A DNA stretch of 64,000 nt from an uncultured Flavobacteriaceae bacterium (lineage in GTDB: Bacteria > Bacteroidota > Bacteroidia > Flavobacteriales > Flavobacteriaceae), in the NCBI GenBank assembly GCA_947501625.1, contig CANMWN010000002.1:248001-312000 (forward strand), in the 5' to 3' direction. Positions 26,571-34,901 of the stretch are shown here, in pieces. A program made the position numbers and the translations under genes. Positions within the stretch are counted from its first letter, which is position 1. Every line of letters starts with the position of its first letter. The notes below the pieces were generated by a model, which had not been told where the DNA came from, searched no databases, and worked only from the letters and a program-made list of their open reading frames with translations.

Positions 26571-26711
26571 TTATGAGTCGTTTTTTTTCTTTTTGAATAA
26601 GAATTCATCTAGTTTATTAAGACTATTCCCTATAAATTTCCAAAATCTCAATATTATTCCTTCAAATAGTATTTCAACAAAAATCTTTATTAAAAATTCA
26701 AATATTGCCAT
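26571..26711 (-). CDS. 46-aa amphipathic small protein
   Basis: A short ATG-initiated frame in the gap between guaB and the MBL hydrolase. Residues 2-34 are a hydrophobic/amphipathic stretch (IFEFLIKIFVEILFEGIIL, then RFWKFIGNSLNKL) and the tail FKKKKNDS is basic. The form suggests a peripheral or single-span membrane peptide. It lies 26 bp downstream of the MBL hydrolase gene on the same strand and may be co-transcribed. No family is recognised; a real gene is likely but unproven. Confidence 0.5.
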   Translation of the reverse strand: MAIFEFLIKIFVEILFEGIILRFWKFIGNSLNKLDEFLFKKKKNDS

Positions 26712-26737
26712 TAATTTTTTATTGCGATTTCAGTATT

Positions 26738-27445
26738 TCATTCCAGATTAATATTCAAAGAAAACACTTCACCTTGTGAAACCATTGGCTTTATTGTTTC
26801 AACTTTATCCCAATTTTCTTTAGCGCTTGGAATTTGCTCAGTGTATAAATGATATACAGCAAACATTTTTGCGTCTATTTCAACTTCTTGTTCTTTGGCA
26901 TTTTTAAGAATCCAATAAGGAACAAAAGCCCAATCAATATTTTTGATATTGCCTATTGTTTCAGGTTCTGTAGTATCTCCAGATAGATAAATTCTTTTAC
27001 CGTGCCAAGTTATTAAATAGGAGTAATGTTTAAATGAAATACCAAAGACTTTATGTTCTGTTTTAAATGCTTTGATAGTAAAGTCTTGTAATGAATCTCC
27101 AAGTCGTTCTAATTCAGGAATATTCCAAGGACCAAAAGTTCGCCCTTTTTTTGCTTTCAGCACTTTGTTTACATTCTTTTTTGAATAATGATCAGCATGT
27201 TTATGAGTAAAAATAAACGTTGAATTGGATTTTATGCTATCAAGTTCTGCAGCATCAAACTCCATATAACCGTGAGCGCCAGATTTATACGGGAAATCTA
27301 TATAAACATTTGAAGTTCCATCGGTCATGTGCAAACCACAATTTCCAATAAATTCTACTTTAATTTCTTTGGACTGTGAAAACCCAACAGTTGAGATTAA
27401 GATGAAAGATAGTGTGAAAATTAGTACTCTAAGTGTTGTTGTCAT
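26738..27445 (-). CDS. Exported MBL-fold metallo-hydrolase
   Basis: 235 aa. A signal peptide (about 1-23) precedes the metallo-beta-lactamase-fold core, with HKHADH (81-86: HxHxDH) and the later LSGDTTEPE metal-bridging Asp. A final metal-ligand His in the FAVYHLY region is plausible. It is similar in length and order to UlaG-type hydrolases. Substrate unknown; the signal peptide places it in the periplasm. Possibly co-transcribed with the 46-aa ORF downstream. Confidence 0.85.
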   Translation of the reverse strand: MTTTLRVLIFTLSFILISTVGFSQSKEIKVEFIGNCGLHMTDGTSNVYIDFPYKSGAHGYMEFDAAELDSIKSNSTFIFTHKHADHYSKKNVNKVLKAKKGRTFGPWNIPELERLGDSLQDFTIKAFKTEHKVFGISFKHYSYLITWHGKRIYLSGDTTEPETIGNIKNIDWAFVPYWILKNAKEQEVEIDAKMFAVYHLYTEQIPSAKENWDKVETIKPMVSQGEVFSLNINLE

Positions 27446-27650
27446 TTTCGTGCTATTAGTATAATTGATTGTATAAATATAAGGAGGAGGTTAATAAATT
27501 TATTGCAGAAATCTATCTGCATCATTAGTCAAAATAAAATTATTTTTTATTCATAATTTCTAAGGTCTATTTTTTTCAAGGATATACAAGAGAGAAAATA
27601 CCAATTTTTAAAGATGAAAAACACCTTTATTGAAATAGAAAAAGTATCTT

Positions 27651-27675
27651 AAAAAATACGCCTATTGAGGTGCGT
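27651..27675 (-). terminator. Intrinsic terminator of the yitT-like gene
   Basis: On the minus strand ACGCACCT-CAAT-AGGCGT, a stem with a two-base bulge, is followed by T6, two bases after the stop codon. Confidence 0.7.
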
Positions 27676-27677
27676 TT

Positions 27678-28568
27678 CTAATTGTTGATGCTCATTTTTG
27701 GCGATATTTTTTTAAAACCTTCTTTAGAAAGATACTTTGTATATACGCCACCTTTAATACTATTAACGTCAAACTCAATTATAAAAGCATTTTTATCTAT
27801 TGAATCAATTAAAACATAAGTCCTTCTAATATCTATTCTATTAATTACTGTATGAATAATATCATTTTCATTTTGTTCGCCTCTTTTTCCAAACCCTCCA
27901 GAACCCTTGTATAATGTTGTTCCTGTTCCTACTACTTCAATAAGTTTTGAATTGATTTCTTTCGATTTTTTTGAAACAATCATTAAACCAACATAGTCTT
28001 CAAAACCTTCTATCATCAGGTCAATAACTTTTGCTGTTACAATGAATGTTAGTATTGAATACATGGCAACTTCTAAAGAAAGTAATATTGCAGTTGCTCC
28101 AAATAAAATGATGTTAAAAAAGAGGATAACTTTACCAATACTTATTCCTAAACGCTCGTTGATAAAAATTCCCAATATTTCTGATCCATCTAGAACAGCA
28201 CCATTTTTTATTGTCAATCCAATTCCTGAACCTAAGAAAAGACCTCCAAAAATTGCAATTAGAAGTTTGTCATCTGTTATTGAATTGAAGTTTTCATAAT
28301 GAATAATAATTGCCAATAAAATGATTGACAAAACAGATTTTATAAAGATTCTTTTGTTAAGATTGAACCAAGCCAATATGAGAAACGGAACACTGACAAA
28401 CAAAAGAAAATATGACATTTCTATATCAAAAATTTCACTTAATAGTATGGCAATTCCTGTTACACCGCCATCTAAAAATCCATTAGGAAGTAGAAACATT
28501 TTTAAGCCAATACTTGCAAGAAGTATTCCTAAGGATATTTGAAAAATTTCTGATATTATTCTTTTCAT
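27678..28568 (-). CDS. YitT family membrane protein (DUF161/DUF2179)
   Basis: 296 aa. About five to six N-terminal membrane helices, including the FLLPNGFLDGGVTGIAILLS and GSGIGLTIKNGAVLDGSE blocks of the YitT family, are followed by a cytoplasmic DUF2179 domain (about 205-290) with LYKGSGGF and a terminal GGVYTKYL. Function of the family is not established; transport or regulation is suspected. It lies six bases downstream of the alpha/beta hydrolase lipoprotein gene, implying one transcript. Confidence 0.92.
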   Translation of the reverse strand: MKRIISEIFQISLGILLASIGLKMFLLPNGFLDGGVTGIAILLSEIFDIEMSYFLLFVSVPFLILAWFNLNKRIFIKSVLSIILLAIIIHYENFNSITDDKLLIAIFGGLFLGSGIGLTIKNGAVLDGSEILGIFINERLGISIGKVILFFNIILFGATAILLSLEVAMYSILTFIVTAKVIDLMIEGFEDYVGLMIVSKKSKEINSKLIEVVGTGTTLYKGSGGFGKRGEQNENDIIHTVINRIDIRRTYVLIDSIDKNAFIIEFDVNSIKGGVYTKYLSKEGFKKISPKMSINN

Positions 28569-28573
28569 ATATA

Positions 28574-29362
28574 TTATTTAATTTTTTCTAGAAATTCATT
28601 AACCACTTTCCAAGTATCACTTACATCGTTCCCTACACGTTCTTTCACAAGCATTGATGAGCCGTGAACACCATGTTTTGCAACATAAGTTTGGTGACCA
28701 TTTTTGTTTGCCAATTTAAACTGTGCTTTTGCATTTTCTCGTTCCATTTCATGAGGCGGTCTTAAAAGAAATAGAGGAACTTTGATAGCTTCCAAATATT
28801 CCGTGGCAGCACAATCTTTCATTGAATTTCCTGCAGCAGGAGAAAAAGCAAGCACGCCAGTAATTTTATCAGCATTTTTTGCAGCAAGTTGGATGGCTAA
28901 AGTACCACTATAACTGCTTCCCCAAACAATTTTATTACCTGTAAATCCTGAATTAATAACATACTGTAGCGCACTCTCTAAATTATTATAAGCATCACAA
29001 TAATCATAACCATCATCATAGCCATGTGTTGGTACATTGGCAAGTGTACGATTGTAACTCCCATAATATTGACCTCCTACACGTTGGTCTATGGCTAGTA
29101 TGTTGAAGCCTTTTTCTAAAAGTGTAGGAATAATTGGTGTATATTCTCCTCTTGCATTAGAACCTCCTTGGTGAAACAATAATATAACAGGACTTGTTTT
29201 ATCTAACTCGTATAAGTCACCCACTATTTTAATATTGTCCTCTGTTTTAAAACTGATTTCTTTTGCTTGTGTGCCTTTAGAACTTTTAGTCGATTCATTG
29301 TTTTTTTTGCAAGCACTAACAAGTGTAATAATACAGATGGAAAGTATGATTAATTTCTTCAT
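28574..29362 (-). CDS. Alpha/beta hydrolase lipoprotein
   Basis: 262 aa from ATG 29362; an upstream in-frame start at 29407 would spoil the signal peptide. Lipobox LVSAC puts the lipid on Cys18. The hydrolase fold shows LLFHQGG (oxyanion region), a nucleophile elbow GSSYSG and a terminal acid/His pair, the His in AKHGVHGSS. It is similar to dienelactone-hydrolase-like enzymes; substrate unknown. It is followed after five bases by yitT on the same strand. Confidence 0.85.
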   Translation of the reverse strand: MKKLIILSICIITLVSACKKNNESTKSSKGTQAKEISFKTEDNIKIVGDLYELDKTSPVILLFHQGGSNARGEYTPIIPTLLEKGFNILAIDQRVGGQYYGSYNRTLANVPTHGYDDGYDYCDAYNNLESALQYVINSGFTGNKIVWGSSYSGTLAIQLAAKNADKITGVLAFSPAAGNSMKDCAATEYLEAIKVPLFLLRPPHEMERENAKAQFKLANKNGHQTYVAKHGVHGSSMLVKERVGNDVSDTWKVVNEFLEKIK

Positions 29363-29448
29363 GATTAGGTGTTTTTTGTACAACATTAAAAATACTGGAA
29401 TACACAACTTGAAACCGTTAAAAGGAGGTTAAAGTTTAAAATATTAGT

Positions 29449-30804
29449 TTACTCTTTCACACCTTCATATCGCTCAGGCCCCATAGAAAGTATAATTTTT
29501 ATTTTACCACCATCAGTGCTTGGTACAAATTCAACTTTGGCAGGAAAATCTTTTACAGCAAATAATGTTTTAGTTTCAGCAGCTAATTTATCAGGCTTTT
29601 GACCGTCTACAGAAACTGCTAATTCTAAACCATTTCTAATTACTTTTGCACTGCCACCATCTTCTAATTTATATTTTCCTACATAAGTTTCTAGTAATTC
29701 TTCGGTTAATTTTGGAGTTCCATCTTTATAAATTTGTGTAGCGATATCAAAAATTAATGTGTTGGTATTAATTACATTTATATCGCTAATATTTGTTGCA
29801 ACAAGAATAAGAATATCATCTTCTGGAAAATACATGTCGGAAGTTGAATAGCCAAAAATAAATCCATTATGAAAAATGGCAGTTCTATCAAACTTACGAT
29901 TGTTATAAAAACCATAACCATATATAGAGTTTGAGCCATCATTCAGTTTATAAGGTATCCAAGCTTTCATTAAACTCTCTCTTGAGATAACCTTAGAATT
30001 CATCAAACCTTCATACCATTTTGATAAATCTCCAACAGTAGAATGTATTGAACTTGAACCTCTTGTTTGCTCTAGTGAATGGTATCTTGCATAAACAATT
30101 TTATTATCCTTAAGTTCATATCCTATTGCCAAATTAGGAACTGATTGTCCTTCGTCTGGAATGTATGAATTAGTCATATTTAGTGTATCAAATATGTTTT
30201 TTTGGACATATTCTTTATATTCCATTCCTGATGCTTTTTCAATAATATATGCCAATAAATTAAAATTAACATTACAATAGTCATGCTTTTCTCCAGGCTC
30301 AAATAAAAGCGTATCTTTTTTAAAATAATTAAGTACTTCTAGCATTGATTTGAAATATTTTCTTCCAGTGGTATTTGCCCAAATAGTATCGGTATGACTC
30401 TTTAAGCCCGAGGTTTGAGAGAGTAAATGCTTAATTTTAATCTTATCACCATATTTTGAATAGTTTGGAAGAAACTTATTAAGATTATCTTCTAATGAAA
30501 GTTTTCCTTTTTCTGCTAGTTGCAAAGTACTTATTGTTGTAAATTCTTTACTTATACTACCAATATTAAAAGCATTGTTGGTTGTCATATTTACATTAAG
30601 TTCAATACTTGATTTTCCAAAGGCTTTTTCATAGATTATTTCTCCTTTCTTTTTAACCAATACTGTGACTCCTGGACCATCATCTTTTACTACTTTACCA
30701 ACAATTGTATCAATTTCATTCTCAAGAATATTAGTTTTAGAATTTTCAGTTTTATTGCACGAAATAAATAACAGTAAAACAAAAAATTTGAAAATTGGTT
30801 TCAT
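29449..30804 (-). CDS. Serine hydrolase lipoprotein, class C beta-lactamase family
   Basis: 451 aa. Lipobox FISC (Cys16). Catalytic SISK (Ser83-Lys86) and a YCN motif (YxN equivalent) place it in the beta-lactamase-related/S12 group, followed by a C-terminal beta-sandwich (about 360-451). Such proteins are usually D-aminopeptidases, esterases or PBP4*-like enzymes acting on peptidoglycan or peptides rather than true resistance enzymes. Monocistronic; no resistance function should be assumed. Confidence 0.88.
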   Translation of the reverse strand: MKPIFKFFVLLLFISCNKTENSKTNILENEIDTIVGKVVKDDGPGVTVLVKKKGEIIYEKAFGKSSIELNVNMTTNNAFNIGSISKEFTTISTLQLAEKGKLSLEDNLNKFLPNYSKYGDKIKIKHLLSQTSGLKSHTDTIWANTTGRKYFKSMLEVLNYFKKDTLLFEPGEKHDYCNVNFNLLAYIIEKASGMEYKEYVQKNIFDTLNMTNSYIPDEGQSVPNLAIGYELKDNKIVYARYHSLEQTRGSSSIHSTVGDLSKWYEGLMNSKVISRESLMKAWIPYKLNDGSNSIYGYGFYNNRKFDRTAIFHNGFIFGYSTSDMYFPEDDILILVATNISDINVINTNTLIFDIATQIYKDGTPKLTEELLETYVGKYKLEDGGSAKVIRNGLELAVSVDGQKPDKLAAETKTLFAVKDFPAKVEFVPSTDGGKIKIILSMGPERYEGVKE

Positions 30805-30943
30805 AAGGTTAGTTTTTATAATAATTATTTTAAATGATGATTTTGTAAGCAGCTATTTTTCAAATACATACAAATTTCATTTGCTAAATTAGAGTTTCTT
30901 TAATAGTTGTGCAAGGGGGAAATTCTCCTTTTTTTTATATTAA

Positions 30944-30974
30944 AAGAAAAAAGCGCTCAAATTATGAGCGCTTT
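30944..30974 (-). terminator. Intrinsic terminator of the C-type lectin gene
   Basis: AAAGCGCTCA-AATTA-TGAGCGCTTT (30950-30974), followed on the minus strand by a T-rich run. It lies 25 bases after the stop at 31000. Confidence 0.88.
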
Positions 30975-30999
30975 CTATTAATTATTTTAGTTGACAAAT

Positions 31000-31839
31000 T
31001 TATTTTTTTATAAACTTCTTTAAAATTCGTTGATTGCTGTTTAAAGTTAATTCAATAAAATATAATCCACTAAGTAGATATGAAACATCAATCTCATTAT
31101 CAAAGTTATTAGTTTTAATAACAATTCTTTGACCTAGTTGATTAATAATATTAATATTTTTAATCCCAATCTCATTTCCTTCATTAATTATATTTAAAGT
31201 TTTTTCAACAGGATTTGGAAATATTTTAACATCATTTAATTCATTTTTTGGGACATTTAATGAACCATATTCAATAATATAATATATATCGTTGGATTCA
31301 TTTATATCATTCCATTGACTTGCACTTCCTAATGAACCGCTATTAATTGGCCACTGAGTAAGCGCTAATCCTAAACAATGCTGAAAATTATTGAAATTAT
31401 CAGGTTCATTTCCCCAATTACTGTACAAGCCTCCAACAGGATTTCCAGAAGCATTTCCCATCCAAAACTGAGTTGTAGCATTCATATTGTTTCCATCCCA
31501 AACCCAATTTCCTTCAACCGCTAAATCATTTCCGCCTAACCAAACATAAGAGGCATTACCACCATCTAAAGCAGTTGTATTAGCTAATACAATTCCTGCG
31601 TTAGTACTTAATTCATTATATATAGCATCTTGTTCTAGAGAGTCATTAATCTCTGCTAATATTCCACCTCTTTCTACAGCACATGCTGCTGCATCAGCCC
31701 AAGTTTTATTTTCTTTAACAACTTCATAAGTTTTTCCATTATAAGTGAATGAATAAATATTGTTAGTATCAGCGCATTGTGAATATATATAATTGCAAGA
31801 AAGCACAATTAAAAAATTAATGAGTAGTAGTTTTTTCAT
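31000..31839 (-). CDS. Secreted C-type lectin domain protein with T9SS sorting tail
   Basis: 279 aa. A signal peptide (about 1-20) is followed by a C-type lectin-like domain (about 28-190) with YVWLGGNDLAVEGNWVWDG, the NEPDN calcium/carbohydrate site and QWNDINESNDIYYIIEYG (WND signature). A linker leads to a type A T9SS C-terminal sorting domain (about 205-279: KIFPNPVEKTLNI ... GLYFIELTLNSNQRILKKFIKK). It is therefore exported by type IX secretion and displayed or released; ligand unknown. This gene is one of the clearest signs that the organism is a T9SS-bearing member of Bacteroidota. Confidence 0.92.
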   Translation of the reverse strand: MKKLLLINFLIVLSCNYIYSQCADTNNIYSFTYNGKTYEVVKENKTWADAAACAVERGGILAEINDSLEQDAIYNELSTNAGIVLANTTALDGGNASYVWLGGNDLAVEGNWVWDGNNMNATTQFWMGNASGNPVGGLYSNWGNEPDNFNNFQHCLGLALTQWPINSGSLGSASQWNDINESNDIYYIIEYGSLNVPKNELNDVKIFPNPVEKTLNIINEGNEIGIKNINIINQLGQRIVIKTNNFDNEIDVSYLLSGLYFIELTLNSNQRILKKFIKK

Positions 31840-31900
31840 AATGTTAGTGTTAGTTGTTACTAATAGGATGTAGAAAAAGTAAAAGGTTGCGTTAATATTT

Positions 31901-33136
31901 TCAATACCAGCGTTTTTTCTTCTTTTTTGATGCTTCAGATTTACGCCCTTTTCGATATTTACTTCCCTTTTTTTTATGTATGGGAGGTTTTGCTTTAGGA
32001 TCTAATGGATAAGGATGTTCATTGTCAACAGTTAGTTGCAATTGAATAAGTTTTTGAATGTTTTGCACATATACTTTTTCATCGGCCGAACAAAATGAAT
32101 GCGCTCTACCTGTTTTATTTGCTCTTCCAGTTCTTCCAATTCTGTGTACATAGGTTTCAGGGATATTTGGTAAATCAAAATTTATAACAGCATCTAAATT
32201 GTCTATATCAATTCCACGAGCAGCAACATCAGTTGCTATCAATATGTTTACTTCATTGTTTTTAAATTTATTTAGGGCATCTTGCCTTAAATTTTGAGAT
32301 TTATCTCCATGTAAACTTGTAACATTATAATTATTTCGAAGCAATGTTTTTTCTAGTTTATCAACACCAAATTTTGTTCGCCTAAAAATAAGTATACTAC
32401 CCTTTATTGTATTTCTTAATAAATGCAGACATAATTCTATTTTTTTAGATTTAGGAACATAATATAAAATTTGATTAATATTTTTTCCAGTTGATGAAGT
32501 AGGGGAGATTTCAATTTTTTCTGGATTATGTAATACTTTTTTGGCTAAATCAATAACTTTATGAGGCATTGTTGCAGAGAATAATAATGTTTGCTTTTGC
32601 TCAGGACATAAACGCTCAATTTTTCTCACATCATCAATAAAACCCATGTCTAACATTAAATCAGCCTCATCCATCACCAAAGTTTCTACATAGTCTAAAT
32701 TGATATAATCTTGCTTATGTAAATCTAATAGTCGTCCAGGAGTTGCAATTAATATATCAACTCCTTTACTTAAAATATCTTTTTGTGGTTCAATTGATGC
32801 ACCACCATAAACTGCAGTAGTTCTTAAATTAGAATATTTTGAATAGGCTTTAAAATTTGCTTCAATTTGTAGTGTTAACTCTCTCGTTGGACTTATTACC
32901 AATGCTTTTATTTTTTTTCCTTTTTTTGAAGAATCTTGTCTGTCAAATAATAATTGAATGATTGGTAATGCAAAGGCTGCAGTTTTGCCTGTTCCTGTTT
33001 GTGCAGAAACAATAAGATCTCTTTTATTCAGTATTAGTGGAATGCTTTTTTCTTGAACTAAAGTCGGCGTATCATAATTATTTTCTGATATGGCTTTTAA
33101 AATAGATTTATTCAGTTTTAGTTCGTTAAAATGCAT
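31901..33136 (-). CDS. DEAD-box ATP-dependent RNA helicase (RhlE-like)
   Basis: 411 aa. All core motifs are present: Q motif (Thr25-Gln28), Walker A AQTGTGKT (45-52), PTRELT, DEAD, SAT, ARGID and HRIGRTGR, with a lysine/arginine-rich tail (KKKGSKYRKGRKSEASKKKK). RhlE-type helicases remodel rRNA precursors or mRNA and are often involved in cold growth. It is the last gene of the long minus-strand run from serC; 20 bp separate it from miaA. Confidence 0.95.
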   Translation of the reverse strand: MHFNELKLNKSILKAISENNYDTPTLVQEKSIPLILNKRDLIVSAQTGTGKTAAFALPIIQLLFDRQDSSKKGKKIKALVISPTRELTLQIEANFKAYSKYSNLRTTAVYGGASIEPQKDILSKGVDILIATPGRLLDLHKQDYINLDYVETLVMDEADLMLDMGFIDDVRKIERLCPEQKQTLLFSATMPHKVIDLAKKVLHNPEKIEISPTSSTGKNINQILYYVPKSKKIELCLHLLRNTIKGSILIFRRTKFGVDKLEKTLLRNNYNVTSLHGDKSQNLRQDALNKFKNNEVNILIATDVAARGIDIDNLDAVINFDLPNIPETYVHRIGRTGRANKTGRAHSFCSADEKVYVQNIQKLIQLQLTVDNEHPYPLDPKAKPPIHKKKGSKYRKGRKSEASKKKKKRWY

Positions 33137-33156
33137 GTATAATTTAGGATAAGAGA

Positions 33157-34065
33157 TTAAAGTTTTGAACTAATATAACTAATTATTGTTGAAGTATCTT
33201 CGTTATAATCAAACCATTTGATATCAGGATATTTTTTAAACCAAGTATTTTGTCGTTTAGCAAAACGGCGGGTATTTTTTTTAATTTCAGCTATTGCAAA
33301 TTCTAATGAAAAATTACCGTCAATATATTCAAACAGTTCTCTATAACCAACAGTTTGTAGCGCGTTAAGAGTTTTATATTGGTGTAATTCTTTTGCTTCA
33401 TCCAATAAGCCACTTTCAATCATTAAATCAACACGATTATTTATTCTGTTATAAATAATTTCTCTATCAGCATCAATTCCTATTTTGATAGGAGTAAATT
33501 CTCGCTTAGCTTTTGGTTTATTCTTAAAGTATGAAAACGATTTTCCTGTACCGATACAAATTTCTAAAGCGCGTATAACTCTATGAGGATTTTCTAATTC
33601 TATAGTATTATAACTATCTATGTCCGACTCTTTCAATTGATTTTGAAGAAAAATCAGCCCTTTTTCTTTTAGTTGATAGTTTAACTTTGCTCTGATTTCC
33701 GAATCAACATCTGGAAAATAATCTAAACCTTTTAAAACAGCATCAACATATAATCCGCTTCCGCCAACCATAATAATTATGTTGTGCTTTTTGAATAATT
33801 GGTTTAATTTATCTAAAGCATCTTTTTCAAACTGCCCAACATTATAATCTTCATGTATACTTCGATTTTGAATAAAATGATGCTTTACAGCACTTAATTC
33901 TATTGAAGTTGGAACCGCAGTTCCTATGGACATTTCTTTAAAAAATTGGCGAGAATCTGAAGATAAAATTTCTGTATTATAATGTTGTGCAAGTTTTATA
34001 CTCAATGCCGTTTTTCCAATAGCAGTAGGACCAACAATTGATATTAAAAATTTGCCATTTGACAT
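33157..34065 (-). CDS. miaA: tRNA dimethylallyltransferase MiaA
   Basis: 302 aa. P-loop GPTAIGKTALS (12-22), SSDSRQFFKEM, the MVGGSGLYVDAVL motif and the QTVGYREL segment are diagnostic. It adds a dimethylallyl group to A37 of tRNAs reading UNN codons. It overlaps the ion-channel gene by one base and precedes the helicase. Length is standard for the family. Confidence 0.97.
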   Translation of the reverse strand: MSNGKFLISIVGPTAIGKTALSIKLAQHYNTEILSSDSRQFFKEMSIGTAVPTSIELSAVKHHFIQNRSIHEDYNVGQFEKDALDKLNQLFKKHNIIIMVGGSGLYVDAVLKGLDYFPDVDSEIRAKLNYQLKEKGLIFLQNQLKESDIDSYNTIELENPHRVIRALEICIGTGKSFSYFKNKPKAKREFTPIKIGIDADREIIYNRINNRVDLMIESGLLDEAKELHQYKTLNALQTVGYRELFEYIDGNFSLEFAIAEIKKNTRRFAKRQNTWFKKYPDIKWFDYNEDTSTIISYISSKL

Positions 34066-34898
34066 TATGGATTCAATTTATTTCCACATTTATGGCAAAA
34101 GATAGCATTATCTTTATGCTTATCTTCTAAACAATTTGGACATGATTGTGTATTTATTTGTACCTCATGCTTTCTTATTTTTGTCATTTCAGAGGTTACA
34201 ATTCCAGTAGGTACTGCTATAATACCGTAACCCATTATCATAATTAAAGAAGCTATTAATTGCCCAAGAGGTGTAGCCGGAGCAATATCACCATATCCTA
34301 CCGTTGTTAAAGTCACAATTGCCCAATATACACTCCGTGGAATACTGGTAAAACCACTATCACTATTGCCTTCTACCAAATACATTACTGTTCCTAAGAT
34401 TACACAAAGAATAACTACTGCAAAAAGAAATACTGAGATCTTTGCTTTGCTGGCCTTTAGTGATCTTACAAAATTTGTAGATTCACCTATGTACCTTGTT
34501 AATTTTAAAATTCTAAAAATTCGTAATAATCTAAGTGCTCGTAGCGCTACTAAATGATGACTTCCTACTAGGAAAAGCGATAAATATTTTGGGATTGTTG
34601 AAAGTAAATCTATAATACCATAAAAACTAAAAATATATTTTTTTGGATTTTTAACTGAAACTATTCGTGCTAAATATTCGAGTGTGAAAAGTATAGTAAT
34701 TATCCATTCGGTAGTATTAAGAAAGTCATGATATTCTTTATCAATCCACTCAACACTTTCTAGCATCACGAAAATGATACTAATGATAATTACAATCAAT
34801 AAAACAACATCAAAAAGCCTTCCAGCAGGTGTGTCTGCTTCATAAATAACTTCATGAAGTCTAGATTTCCAATTTGATTTTTGTGTTGATTTAGTCAA
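34065..34898 (-). CDS. Voltage-gated potassium channel-like protein with C-terminal zinc ribbon
   Basis: 277 aa. Six membrane helices, an S4-like segment with repeated Arg at three-residue intervals (about 120-135, RALRLLRIFRILKLTR) and the K+ selectivity filter TVGYGD (199-204). After the last helix, a short soluble tail carries CPNC and CHKCG (Cys253, 256, 268, 271), a zinc-ribbon-like pair not part of the standard Kv unit. The two sit in one continuous reading frame. It overlaps miaA by one base downstream and lies three bases after the DUF3857 gene. Confidence 0.9.
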   Translation of the reverse strand: MTKSTQKSNWKSRLHEVIYEADTPAGRLFDVVLLIVIIISIIFVMLESVEWIDKEYHDFLNTTEWIITILFTLEYLARIVSVKNPKKYIFSFYGIIDLLSTIPKYLSLFLVGSHHLVALRALRLLRIFRILKLTRYIGESTNFVRSLKASKAKISVFLFAVVILCVILGTVMYLVEGNSDSGFTSIPRSVYWAIVTLTTVGYGDIAPATPLGQLIASLIMIMGYGIIAVPTGIVTSEMTKIRKHEVQINTQSCPNCLEDKHKDNAIFCHKCGNKLNP

Positions 34899-34901
34899 TT
34901 A

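Noticed and set aside
27480-27500. AAGGAGGAGG Shine-Dalgarno-like sequence
   Set aside because: No ORF follows it on the + strand, and this genome does not show Shine-Dalgarno use elsewhere.
29449-30804. Reading the serine hydrolase as an antibiotic-resistance beta-lactamase
   Set aside because: The SxxK and YxN motifs alone define a broad esterase/peptidase family; the lipoprotein form and extra C-terminal domain fit housekeeping relatives better.
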